From assembly GCA_031549145.1 (NCBI GenBank), contig JAVBQI010000231.1, forward strand, positions 1 to 36,489: a stretch of 36,489 bases of DNA. The letters run 5' to 3'. The stretch's first letter is position 1. The number at the start of each line of letters is the position of its first letter. The notes beneath the pieces are model-generated. The model ran no database searches. It was given only the letters and a program-made list of their open reading frames with translations, and was not told where the DNA came from. This DNA is from JAVBSX01 sp031549145. Its GTDB lineage: Bacteria; Planctomycetota; Planctomycetia; Pirellulales; Thermoguttaceae. A program made the translations under genes and the position numbers. Below are positions 18,649 through 27,005 of this stretch, one piece after another.

Positions 18649-18668
18649 ATTCGGAAGCTGAGTGTCAA
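18640..18668 (-). promoter_or_regulatory. consensus sigma-70 promoter of the blaI-M56 unit
   Basis: Read on the minus strand, TTGACA (18663-18668) and TATAAT (18640-18645) are separated by exactly 17 bases: a perfect consensus promoter. The predicted start is near 18633, giving a short leader to the ATG at 18595. Such a strong promoter fits a gene held down by a repressor. Confidence 0.85.
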
Positions 18669-18805
18669 GGAAATTTTTATAAAAAATGATGATTGCGGAT
18701 CCCGTTTGAAAAATGAACAGACGTGAACCGGAGCAAGAAGTCTGCGAAACACGGCTCTTTCGCGACTTTTTTCCCGAGACTCTCAAAAAGAATTTTTTTT
18801 GGAAC

Positions 18806-21800
18806 TCAGTCGCCGGTCATAATGATCCGAAAGCCGACGTCGTAGATAGGTTGCTCATCGAGGTAGTCCTGCCGGAAAGAGATTTGCGCCCGCTTCGGCA
18901 CGTCGTACCAGGAACCTCCCTTCACGATTTTCCGGTTCGGTTTTTCCGGTGATAAAGGGGTCGCCGTCCACTCCGCGACGTTGCCGTGCATGTCGAACAA
19001 ACCCCAGGGATTGGGTGCGTAACTCCCGACGGCCGCCGAAACGCGACTATGATCGTTCACCCCCGGAACCGCCGGTCGCCAGGCCGGGAGCGTGTCCGCC
19101 CGCCCTTCCCAACTGAAACGGTCGATTTGCTGGTTGCTGATATCCGAAAGATTCGCATACGTCGAGAAATCGGTCTCCATGGTTCCATACCAAAGTGCGG
19201 AACGTGTTCCCGCCCGGGCGGCATGTTCCCACTGCTCCTCGGTCGGCAATGTGATCGTCTTTCCCGTCTTTTCCGAGAGCCAACGGCAGAATTCCCCGGC
19301 GCGAATCCAGGAAACGCGAACGACCGGTTGCTCCGGATGCGAAAGCGACCAGCCTTTTTCCCCGGGGCTGAAGTGCATGAAGTCGCCGAACTCGATCCGG
19401 CTGTCGTGCGCCGGATCGAAGGCGGAAAATTGCCGGTTCGTAATCTCCGTCCGCGACATCAGGAACGGCTTCGCGGATCCGTCGGCCGGAATCGGGACCA
19501 ACTCGATTTCAATTCCCTCGGCAAGGGAAAGCCGGAGCCCTTTGCCGGGCTGTCCCTCGTTTACGCTTCGGGCTCCGAAATCAAGATCAGACCGCTCGAC
19601 GACAGGCTCGTTGACCGTTCGTGTTCCGACCTCGGGTTTCAAAACCGCCGCCGGGTATTCGGCGTTCGGGTCATCGTCCAGCGGCGCGTGCATTCCCGTG
19701 TAACGTTGCCGCATTTCGTGACGCCGGGCAAACTGGTGTCGGACCAGCGCCGGGTTGTCGTTCCGGATAATGTCCCGCCAGTTCCCGTGAAACGGGGCGT
19801 TCAAATCAATCCAGGTCACGAGCCGGTCCCAGGCTTCCGCGTCCGGATCGACGCCGTAATGTCCCTGTTTGAGCAACTGGACGAGCCGTGTGGTATCGGC
19901 GTGATACTCCCACGGATGCGGAACCTGCATCGTTCCTTCCTTGGTCGAGGTCCGAACGAAACGTCGCAATTCGTAGTAGGCCCGCGAAAATCGGGATTTC
20001 TCATTGATGTAACTCCCGTGCTCCAGGAGCGGCTTTTGCGGGCCGTCCTCGAACGAAGCGATGCCAGGATATTTTTCGTTCCCTTCGTGGTGACATTCCG
20101 TGCAGTATTTGTCGAGCACCGGCTGAACTTCCCGGACGAACGAAAAACCGCGAGCCGGCCCGTACCAAGGTTCGATCGGCGAAGGCTGCGATCGGGCCGC
20201 TTTCGAGGAGATCGGTGCAATGACGGTGTTTTGCTCTTCGTGACAGCCGATGCAGGAGACGATTTCGCCCGGCATCGCGGTAATCCAACTTCGCATGACC
20301 TGGATCGCTTTGCCTTCCTCGTCCAACGGCTGCATCGCGATCGGGGTGTACGCCGGGACCGTGAAATAGGCGGAACCGTCGTCGTAAACCGGAACCGTCC
20401 CGAGAATCCGTCGCGGATCCCAAGGGCCGTCCATGCCGATGCTGTAAGGCTCCGCGCCCATACCCTGATACGAAAATTGATAAGAGTAAAGCCGGAGCGA
20501 TTTGACGGTCCCCTTGCGGACGCCCGGCAAACCTTGTCCTTCGTAAATATTCGCGATAAACATTTCGGCGTCTTGCCGATCCGGCTCCGTCCGATCCGGA
20601 ATGATCGGCGGTCGCGGGCGTTTTTTCAAAGGAATCGGTTCCAGCATCGCGTAGCCGGGCTCTTCGTGAATCAAAACCATGTTGTCGAACGTATCGACCA
20701 GATAAATGCCCCACGGCTTGTCCGGAGCGGGTTTGGCCGAGACGATCAGGAAATGTTCGTCCAGCGGCATCGGGTGAAGGAATTTCGGCCAGGTCCGTTC
20801 GATCGGCAGATCGAGCATGACCGGCTGCACCTCGCGGCCAAAGCCGGGGATGCGCTGGATCGCCCCTTCGCTTTCCCGGCGGCCCCGGGCGGGATCGAAA
20901 AGGACGAGATCCCCCATTCGCGGGAGCTCGTGATGCCCGCCGACGACGGCGACGAACTTGCTCGAAGTGTTCGGGACCGGTTGGGCGAAGAACATCGAGC
21001 CTGGCCAATACGAACCGCTGCCGTAGTATTCCGTCTGGTTCGTGCCGTCCGGATTGGCGTGAAAAAGAATCCGCGAAAAGGCGTGCGGGATGTCGGTGTA
21101 TTCCCAACGCAAATAAAGGAGCCGTCCGTTGTTCAAAACCGTCGGACACCAATCCTGATCCTGTTCGTAAGTCAACTGCCGAATCCGCCCGTCCCGATCG
21201 TAACGATAGAGATTACAGGTCGCCGCGTCGCCGTTGACGCAAGGAACTCCCGCAAAACAGGCCGTGGAACAGAACACGACATTGTCGTCCGGCAGGTAGC
21301 AGGCATCATAGCAATCGACGTCCGCATCAGGAATCAGCGGCAGTTGACGGACCCGCGAACCGTCGACGTTTGATTCGAAAACACGCCAATGCCCGTCCTC
21401 GTTGATCGAGCTGAACAGGATTCGGTCCGCGTCGAAATGCAGATCGACATCGCCGATAAAACGACCGCCCTCCGGCTTCAAGACATTTTTTAAAACCGCT
21501 TTCGATTTCCAGTCCGAAAGGGTCGCGAGACTGTTGTCGTAACCGGTTTTCGGCAATTTCGTGTTGGCGTGATAGTTCAACGGCAGGCCGAGTTGGTTTT
21601 CCCCGCGTCGAATCAGGAGCAAATGGTCGAAATCGAGCAGCGGATTGGCCAACAGCGTTTCGCGTCGCAGGGCGTCGAGCGCGGCGGCGGCTTCTTCGTC
21701 GCCGGTTCCTCCCCGGGATTTTCGCAAGGCGTCGAGTCGGCCCGAAAATTCCGCCCCGCGTGGATAACGTTCTCCGAAGGTTTCGCTCAAGTAGCCGATC

Positions 21801-22639
21801 GCACGATCCAAAGCGTCGATCTCTTCCTCGATTTTCGACCGAGGCGACGCCGGAACCCTCAGCGAGCCGTCCAGATAGCGAACCATATTCGAGGCCAGGG
21901 ACTCGAAATTCCGGCGATGACCGCGCGGGGCCTTATCGTACATCGCCCCGATATGGCAGGGGACGGCGAGGAGCTTTCCTTTTTCGAGCGGGTATTCCAG
22001 ATACGGGATGTTCCGTTGTTCAGGATTGACACCGATCGGATGCCCTTTGCCCGCTTCAAAAAGCGACCAGCAGGGATATGTAACATTGGAGAGCCAAAGA
22101 ACGCCGCGATCCCAATCGAGGCCGGTAAAAATCGGATGGGCTCCGACGGCAGGTTGCAGCCCGGACTGATCGCGGTCGTTGCCGAAAACCAGCGGTTCCG
22201 TTTTGACGGTGTCGAGCCCCATCGGCTCAAGCAGTAGCGTTGCCGTTCCGGTCAAAAGCACGCCGCGGTCCGTTCCGAGAAATTGTTGCACCGATTGCAG
22301 GAAATTCGAAGAACGAAACGCCGAGCCTTCCGGCAGCGGCTCGGCGGTATGAATCCAGAGAACGGAAAACGAATCGGGCGAAACACCGGCTCCGGAAGAA
22401 TCGACGAATCGGCCGTCGGCGCCCAAATGCAAAAGCGTCGCATCGAAAAGGCGTTCCGCGATTTCCCGGACGGTCATCGATTCGAGACTCGGCGGCCGCT
22501 TCGCCGGTTCGTCCAAAAGCACGGCTGCACACAATTCGTTATTCGGCCCGTTCGGTGCGACGGCGGCTTGCAGTGACTCGTGCGACCCGACGACAAAAAC
22601 GAACAGTAACGGCAGCAAGGGCAAACGGTGGAGTATCAT
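18806..22639 (-). CDS. exported hydrazine-synthase-alpha-like haem protein fused to an FGE-type domain
   Basis: Exported protein of 1277 residues with signal peptide 1-26. The N-terminal region (about 85-260) looks like a ThuA/glutamine-amidotransferase-like fold. Residues about 330-795 resemble the propeller-like middle domain of hydrazine synthase alpha, with NPLLDFDHLLLIRR, DVDLHFDADRILFSS and LRWEY in common with the paralogue at 9419-12775. Two haem c motifs follow: CIGCH (796-800) and CTECH (846-850). The C-terminal 240 residues (1035-1274) are a formylglycine-generating-enzyme (sulfatase-modifying factor) fold: MSRTEITNRQF, LPTEEQWEHAARAG, GLFDMHGNVAEW, VKGGSW and VGFR. The catalytic cysteines of true FGE are absent at the usual C-terminal site, where the sequence has GFRI, so this domain is probably binding or structural. 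Start ATG fits the signal peptide; no Shine-Dalgarno. Confidence 0.82.
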   Translation of the reverse strand: MILHRLPLLPLLFVFVVGSHESLQAAVAPNGPNNELCAAVLLDEPAKRPPSLESMTVREIAERLFDATLLHLGADGRFVDSSGAGVSPDSFSVLWIHTAEPLPEGSAFRSSNFLQSVQQFLGTDRGVLLTGTATLLLEPMGLDTVKTEPLVFGNDRDQSGLQPAVGAHPIFTGLDWDRGVLWLSNVTYPCWSLFEAGKGHPIGVNPEQRNIPYLEYPLEKGKLLAVPCHIGAMYDKAPRGHRRNFESLASNMVRYLDGSLRVPASPRSKIEEEIDALDRAIGYLSETFGERYPRGAEFSGRLDALRKSRGGTGDEEAAAALDALRRETLLANPLLDFDHLLLIRRGENQLGLPLNYHANTKLPKTGYDNSLATLSDWKSKAVLKNVLKPEGGRFIGDVDLHFDADRILFSSINEDGHWRVFESNVDGSRVRQLPLIPDADVDCYDACYLPDDNVVFCSTACFAGVPCVNGDAATCNLYRYDRDGRIRQLTYEQDQDWCPTVLNNGRLLYLRWEYTDIPHAFSRILFHANPDGTNQTEYYGSGSYWPGSMFFAQPVPNTSSKFVAVVGGHHELPRMGDLVLFDPARGRRESEGAIQRIPGFGREVQPVMLDLPIERTWPKFLHPMPLDEHFLIVSAKPAPDKPWGIYLVDTFDNMVLIHEEPGYAMLEPIPLKKRPRPPIIPDRTEPDRQDAEMFIANIYEGQGLPGVRKGTVKSLRLYSYQFSYQGMGAEPYSIGMDGPWDPRRILGTVPVYDDGSAYFTVPAYTPIAMQPLDEEGKAIQVMRSWITAMPGEIVSCIGCHEEQNTVIAPISSKAARSQPSPIEPWYGPARGFSFVREVQPVLDKYCTECHHEGNEKYPGIASFEDGPQKPLLEHGSYINEKSRFSRAYYELRRFVRTSTKEGTMQVPHPWEYHADTTRLVQLLKQGHYGVDPDAEAWDRLVTWIDLNAPFHGNWRDIIRNDNPALVRHQFARRHEMRQRYTGMHAPLDDDPNAEYPAAVLKPEVGTRTVNEPVVERSDLDFGARSVNEGQPGKGLRLSLAEGIEIELVPIPADGSAKPFLMSRTEITNRQFSAFDPAHDSRIEFGDFMHFSPGEKGWSLSHPEQPVVRVSWIRAGEFCRWLSEKTGKTITLPTEEQWEHAARAGTRSALWYGTMETDFSTYANLSDISNQQIDRFSWEGRADTLPAWRPAVPGVNDHSRVSAAVGSYAPNPWGLFDMHGNVAEWTATPLSPEKPNRKIVKGGSWYDVPKRAQISFRQDYLDEQPIYDVGFRIIMTGD

Positions 22640-22688
22640 GGTTTTTGTATTGCTAATGTGCTGCGCAATAATTTTTGATCTGACTTTT

Positions 22689-22760
22689 CGTCATCCCCGC
22701 GCAGGCGGGGATCCAGAGGTTACGGTTTCCCTCTGGACCCCCGCCTGCGCGGGGGTGACG
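22689..22760. repeat. 72-bp palindromic repeat, copy 1
   Basis: Two arms of about 31 bases (from CGTCATCCCCGCG to the mirrored CGCGGGGGTGACG) pair almost perfectly around a loop of about ten bases. Three other copies lie at 26881-26952, 28322-28349 (internal deletion) and 29626-29697. Similarity extends into both flanks (for example TTGATCTGACTTT before and CCGGGACTCCGTA after). It fills most of the 228-base gap between the haem protein start and the oxidoreductase end; no gene is seen there. Confidence 0.9.
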
Positions 22761-22867
22761 ATTTCATTCCAAAATCAAGGGTCAATTTTTTCCGGGACTC
22801 CGTACACCAATTTTCTCTGTACTTCCTCCATGTTTCCGTGCCTTCCGTGGCAAAGAAGCACGTTCTC

Positions 22868-24178
22868 TCAGGAACTCACTCCCGGCACGGGTGGCGTGTA
22901 CAGTCCGTCGGCTCCCGGCAAGAGCGGCGGCTCCATTTGAAGCGAAATGTCGGCTTCGGCCGGTCCGTAAACCTCCCCCGCGGCGAGCGCCTCGTCCCAA
23001 AGAACCTCTTTGCCGTTGCGACAGGCCATAAATCCCAGGATTCCGGCCATCGTCGTCCGAATCATCCGCCGACCGTCGTTGATCGGTTTGCCCTCGGCGA
23101 TCGAGGTAAACAGTTCATATTGCTCCTGGACGTACATGTCCCGCTCCCGGTCGCCGGCCGTCCAGGTTTTGTTCCCTTTCAGGTCGGTGAAGTACGGCTT
23201 GTCCATCGCATGGAAATGGCAGCGGCCTTTCGTTCCGTGCAGGACGTCTTTGTTCGAGTTGAAACAGTGCATCGCGGTCCGGGTCATGCCGTAAATCTTT
23301 TTGCCGTCGGCGAAATTGAGGATCATCGCGCTGTGATCGAACAGGTCTCCCATCGTCGGGATAAACATCGAGGAGCGGCCGCCGACGCCGTAGGCGCTGA
23401 CCGGCGTTTCGTCGCCGAGGGCGGTCATCACCGAATCGATGTTGTGCAACAGCGATTGCAGGATTTCGTCGCCGGCCAGCCAGGTGAAGTGATACCAGTT
23501 GCGGAATTGGTATTCGGTTTCCGTCCAGCCGGGCTGTCGCTCGACGAGACTGTACGGCGTGCGAACGTAATCGCATTGGATCGAAACGACCTCGCCGATT
23601 TCGCCGTCGGCGATCCGGCGGAACGCTTCGCGGCGGAGCGTGTCGTAGCGATAACAGAGGCCCGAAACGATCGCCGTGCCGTTCTTTTCGGCGATCTCGG
23701 TCGCCTTCCGCACGATTTTGATCCCGGCAGCGTCCAGCGCGTGCGGCTTCTCGACGAACAAGTGCTTCTTCGCCTCGGCGGCCGCCAATGTGTAATGCGG
23801 ATGGAATCGTGAACCGCAGGCGATGAGCACCGCGTCGGAATTTTCGATGCCCCCTTTGTAACCGTCCAGGCCCGAAAAGCAGCGGTCGTTCGGGACATCG
23901 ACACGCTCGGGATGTTCGTTTTTCAAGGCGTCGCGGGCTCGTTTGGCCCGATCGTCGAACGTGTCCGCCATCGCGACCAATTTCACGTTCGGGACCGCCG
24001 TGAAAGCGTTGATCGCGGCACCGCATCCCCGGCCGCCACAGCCGACCAGACCGATTTTGATCATGTCGCTCCCGGCGGCGTGAACGCCCCGGGCGGCGGA
24101 AACCCCGAGCGCCGCCACGCCGAGCGCCGTCCCCGTTTTCAAAAAATCCCGCCGCGATGTTTGTCTGTTCGTGTTCAT
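22868..24178 (-). CDS. Tat-exported Gfo/Idh/MocA-family oxidoreductase
   Basis: NAD(P)-dependent oxidoreductase of 436 residues with a twin-arginine leader (SRRDFLKTG at 8-16, cleavage near VHAAG). The Rossmann loop GLVGCGGRGCG lies at 43-53 and the dinucleotide-site signature FVEKPHALD is in the first half; later come CYRYDTLRREAF and LLHNIDSV typical of the planctomycete subgroup. I chose the ATG at 24178 rather than the in-frame start at 24211 because AGGAAAGG precedes it at good distance and the Tat motif follows at the usual position. First in physical order of a minus-strand sugar cluster, it is the most downstream gene of that group. Substrate unknown; about 35-40% resemblance by eye to the enzyme at 7820-9163. 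Confidence 0.9.
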   Translation of the reverse strand: MNTNRQTSRRDFLKTGTALGVAALGVSAARGVHAAGSDMIKIGLVGCGGRGCGAAINAFTAVPNVKLVAMADTFDDRAKRARDALKNEHPERVDVPNDRCFSGLDGYKGGIENSDAVLIACGSRFHPHYTLAAAEAKKHLFVEKPHALDAAGIKIVRKATEIAEKNGTAIVSGLCYRYDTLRREAFRRIADGEIGEVVSIQCDYVRTPYSLVERQPGWTETEYQFRNWYHFTWLAGDEILQSLLHNIDSVMTALGDETPVSAYGVGGRSSMFIPTMGDLFDHSAMILNFADGKKIYGMTRTAMHCFNSNKDVLHGTKGRCHFHAMDKPYFTDLKGNKTWTAGDRERDMYVQEQYELFTSIAEGKPINDGRRMIRTTMAGILGFMACRNGKEVLWDEALAAGEVYGPAEADISLQMEPPLLPGADGLYTPPVPGVSS

Positions 24179-24220
24179 GAAAAACCTTTCCTGATTGTGA
24201 GTTTGTTGCACGATAGTGGA

Positions 24221-24308
24221 TATTTCTTCTCACAAAGGCACGAAGATCACAAAGGAAGATTTGGAATTTCCAACACCTTCGTGTCCTTTGCGCCTTTGTG
24301 AGAAAAAA
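24221..24308. repeat. CACAAAGGCACGAAG palindromic repeat, copy 1
   Basis: TTCTCACAAAGGC (24227-24239) is mirrored by GCCTTTGTGAGAA (24292-24304), with further internal symmetry (CACAAAGGA against TCCTTTG). A related copy lies at 25401-25478. It occupies the gap between two oxidoreductase genes. Confidence 0.85.
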
Positions 24309-24320
24309 TGTTTGTGATCG

Positions 24321-25379
24321 TCAAACGACGATGCCGCCGTGTTCGGCGGAGCGGTAGGCCGCCTCGCAGAGCAGCACGTTGCGGAGCCCTTCTTCGCCGT
24401 CGAGCGGTTTGCCGTCGAGGATCGATAAAGCGTGTTCGTCGACCACCGCCTGATAAATATTTTCCGGCGTGTCGATGAAAAAGTTTTCCTGTTTCGTAAA
24501 CGTGTCGAGTTCGAGCCGTTGCCGAATCGGCTCATCGGCGTAACCGGAAAGCTGGAACAGCGTCCCGTAACTCCGCAGCGCGGCCTCGGAGCCGTAGACT
24601 TCGTAGCCGAGTCCGGACAGCGTCCCGCCGAGTCCGCCGCGCCGATCGCAGAACGAAACGCGCACGGAACAGTCCAAACCGTTTTCCAGCCTCAATCGGA
24701 TGAAAGCGCCGTCTTCGACCTTGATCGACATCCTCTTGGGATAATACGTCGCGGCGAGCGATTTGATGCGGCTCTCGAACAAAAACTCGGCCATGTAAAA
24801 ACAATGGCTCGCGACATCGCCGATCGGCCCGCCAAGCTCGCCGGGATCGGAGCATCGCCAGGTCGCCGCCTCGGCTGGATCGTAACCGTACTCGAATTCC
24901 ATGTGGATGCAGGCGTCGTTCACGGTACCGAGTTTTCCGCTACGGATCATGTCCCTGGCCTTCCGGTTCAGGACGTTTTTCGTCATCATGTGATCGACGC
25001 TCAAACTGAGCTTTTTGGCCCGGGCCAGCTCAACCAACTTTTTGACCTCTTCGCTGTTGACTCCGAGCGGTTTGTCGGCGAGGACGTGTTTGCCCGCTTC
25101 GAATGCCGCCCTCGCCAGCGGGACGTGCGTCCGGTTGTTCGAGACGATGAACACGGCCTCGACCGCCGGATCGGCCAGCACGGTCGCCGTGTCGGCGTAC
25201 CATTTCAAGCCGAGCCGTTCGGCGTCGGCCTTTCTCTGCGGGGTCCGACTGGTTGCGCCGATCAGCTCGGCGTATTTCGGTCGGCCGACACGCTTGGCGT
25301 CGCAGCCGAACCCTTCTTTGGCGATTTTGTTCTCGGCGAACCCGCCGAAACCGAGTATGGCGTATTTAATGGTTTTCAT
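24321..25379 (-). CDS. cytoplasmic Gfo/Idh/MocA-family oxidoreductase
   Basis: Oxidoreductase of 352 residues without a signal peptide, unlike the two Tat-exported oxidoreductases at 7820-9163 and 22868-24178. The chain starts directly with the Rossmann fold (MKTIKYAILGFGGFAENKI), and the family signature appears as LADKPLGVNSEE, with Asp in place of the usual Glu before Lys-Pro. The C-terminal domain shows GDVASHCFYMAEFLFESRI. I prefer the ATG at 25379, where the Rossmann strand begins, over the in-frame start at 25406 in the repeat-bearing gap. The usual role of this family is oxidation or reduction of a sugar or inositol hydroxyl; here a cytoplasmic step downstream of periplasmic enzymes is plausible. 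No clear Shine-Dalgarno. Confidence 0.88.
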   Translation of the reverse strand: MKTIKYAILGFGGFAENKIAKEGFGCDAKRVGRPKYAELIGATSRTPQRKADAERLGLKWYADTATVLADPAVEAVFIVSNNRTHVPLARAAFEAGKHVLADKPLGVNSEEVKKLVELARAKKLSLSVDHMMTKNVLNRKARDMIRSGKLGTVNDACIHMEFEYGYDPAEAATWRCSDPGELGGPIGDVASHCFYMAEFLFESRIKSLAATYYPKRMSIKVEDGAFIRLRLENGLDCSVRVSFCDRRGGLGGTLSGLGYEVYGSEAALRSYGTLFQLSGYADEPIRQRLELDTFTKQENFFIDTPENIYQAVVDEHALSILDGKPLDGEEGLRNVLLCEAAYRSAEHGGIVV

Positions 25380-25400
25380 GGTTTGGTAATGAGTGTTGTG

Positions 25401-25478
25401 TCTCACGAAGGCACGAAGAGCACAAAGGACAACATGGTTTTCTTACTCTTTGTGAACTTTGTGCCTTTGTGAGAAAAA
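25401..25478. repeat. CACAAAGGCACGAAG palindromic repeat, copy 2
   Basis: TCTCACGAAGGCACGAAGAG is mirrored by CTTTGTGCCTTTGTGAGA; related to 24221-24308. It lies between the cytoplasmic oxidoreductase start and the end of the GH109-like gene, 17 bases before that stop codon. Confidence 0.85.
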
Positions 25479-25495
25479 ATATTGTTACAAAAGAA

Positions 25496-26797
25496 TTAGC
25501 GGGTTTCTTCGACACCTTGATCGAGCGCGAAATACGGCTTGCGTGTTTTCCAGGCTCCCTTGGTGAAATCGGGGAACTCGACGGGCCGGTTTTCGGCGAT
25601 CGAGCGGCCGGAGAGTTCGACGACGGCGCTCATCGTCACCGAATCGTAAACGTCCAGCGGCGCCGGCCCCTTGGCGAGGACGGCGTCGACCAACTGCCGG
25701 AGCTCGCAGCCGTCGGTGCCGCCGTGTCCGCCGGCATACGTTTCGCTCCAGAAACGATGGTTGTACTTTGCTTCGTAAGGAGCCCACGGCTCCCACTCAC
25801 CGGGCCGGAGGGAAACCCCTTCGAGATAAACCGAGCCCTTTTCTTCGTCGTAAATCCCTTTGGTTCCCTGCACCATCCAGCGATTGGCGTACGGCCGGGG
25901 GAGTTGCGTGTCAAGGTTCAGGACCACCGTTTTTCCCAAGGCGGTTTTGAGAATCGACGTGACGACATCCCCTTGCGGAAAAGCGGTGGTCGCACCGGGA
26001 TGTTCGGCACCGAAACGCTCTTTGGCCCGAACGTTGACCCCTTTGGCCGGGGTCGCGACGGAATAAATTTCCGTAAAGCGGTCGCCGACGTTGATGTCGA
26101 GCCAACTCAAAACCGGCCCTAACGCATGGGTCGGATAATAGTTGCGATTGTACTTCTTGAAGTACTGAATTTGCCAGCGTTCGCCGCCGTCCGCATTGTA
26201 ATAGAAATAGTCGCGGCAATCGTGCGAATAGGCACATTGGGCGTGAACGATTTCGCCGAACAGACCGAGCCGGATCATGTTCAGCACCGCGAGGTTGTCC
26301 TGCCGGAAGCTCCAATTTTCAAGCATCATGCAGGGAATCTTGAACTTTTCGGACGCTTCGATCAGCTTCCAGCAGTCCTCGACGCTCGTCGCCATGGGAA
26401 CCTCGCAGCCGACGTAAACGCCTTTCTCCAAGGCGGCCAGGCTGATTTCGGCGTGCAGCGGCCAACCGGCGGCGATGATCGTGAGGTCGAGTTTTTCCGT
26501 ATCGAGCAGTTTTCTCCACGCATTTTCGTCGTCGGCGTAAACCGTCGGGGCTGGCTTTCCGGCATCGAGGCAAATTTTGGCGGCCCGTTCGGCGGCGGCT
26601 TTGAGGAGATCGCAGACGGCGACGACTTCGACCTCGGGGAACGTGAGGAGATACTGCATCAGCGCACTGCCGCGATTGCCGGTTCCGATCACGGCGAGGC
26701 GGATTTTTTTCGAGTCGGTTTGCGCGACGGCATTCCAGGCCAAGGAAGCGGCGGCGATCCCGGCGGCGCTTTGTTTCAAAAAGGTTCGACGTTTCAT
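25496..26797 (-). CDS. Tat-exported GH109-like glycosidase/oxidoreductase
   Basis: Exported protein of 433 residues with a twin-arginine-like leader (KRRTFLKQS at 2-10, cleavage near AVAQ). The Rossmann loop is GTGNRG (38-43). Several segments match the GH109 branch of the Gfo/Idh family: GCEVPMATSVEDCW (130-143), MMLENWSFRQDNLAVLNM (157-174), YSHDCRDY, YYPTHALGP (220-228) and AGGHGGTDG. GH109 enzymes cleave alpha-N-acetylgalactosaminides with a tightly bound NAD by transient oxidation. The match is good but not complete (for example ALGP for GLGP), so the exact sugar is uncertain. ATG 26797 is preceded by AAGGA on the minus strand. Confidence 0.85.
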   Translation of the reverse strand: MKRRTFLKQSAAGIAAASLAWNAVAQTDSKKIRLAVIGTGNRGSALMQYLLTFPEVEVVAVCDLLKAAAERAAKICLDAGKPAPTVYADDENAWRKLLDTEKLDLTIIAAGWPLHAEISLAALEKGVYVGCEVPMATSVEDCWKLIEASEKFKIPCMMLENWSFRQDNLAVLNMIRLGLFGEIVHAQCAYSHDCRDYFYYNADGGERWQIQYFKKYNRNYYPTHALGPVLSWLDINVGDRFTEIYSVATPAKGVNVRAKERFGAEHPGATTAFPQGDVVTSILKTALGKTVVLNLDTQLPRPYANRWMVQGTKGIYDEEKGSVYLEGVSLRPGEWEPWAPYEAKYNHRFWSETYAGGHGGTDGCELRQLVDAVLAKGPAPLDVYDSVTMSAVVELSGRSIAENRPVEFPDFTKGAWKTRKPYFALDQGVEETR

Positions 26798-26880
26798 GAT
26801 AGATATCCTTGAGATAATGATTTTCCGTCTCCCTCGCGGGGAACGACATGAGCTACGAAAAAATCGTTGATCTTACTTTC

Positions 26881-26952
26881 CGTCATCCCCGCGCAGGCGG
26901 GGATCCAGAGGGTACGGTTTCCCGCTGGACCCCCGCCTGCGCGAGGGTGACG
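26881..26952. repeat. 72-bp palindromic repeat, copy 2
   Basis: Nearly identical to 22689-22760 and the same length, with paired changes and mismatches confined to a few positions. It sits between the GH109-like gene start and the aminotransferase end. Confidence 0.9.
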
Positions 26953-27005
26953 AAATTTATTCCAAAATCAGGGGCAAATTTCATCGGGGATTCGGCAATG
27001 ACTTT

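Noticed and set aside
18986..21373. 795-codon plus-strand open frame opposite the FGE/haem protein
   Set aside because: Antisense shadow with biased composition and no motif; the minus frame carries CXXCH and FGE signatures.
9419..22639. Evidence for anammox metabolism from the hydrazine-synthase-like proteins
   Set aside because: No beta/gamma hydrazine synthase subunit or hydrazine dehydrogenase gene is present, and the core family is common in unrelated planctomycetes.
22638..22940. Small frame with HPRAGGDPE-type peptide, recurring at the other 72-bp repeats
   Set aside because: The peptide is only the translation of the palindromic repeat; it occurs in several frames and strands with no conserved start.
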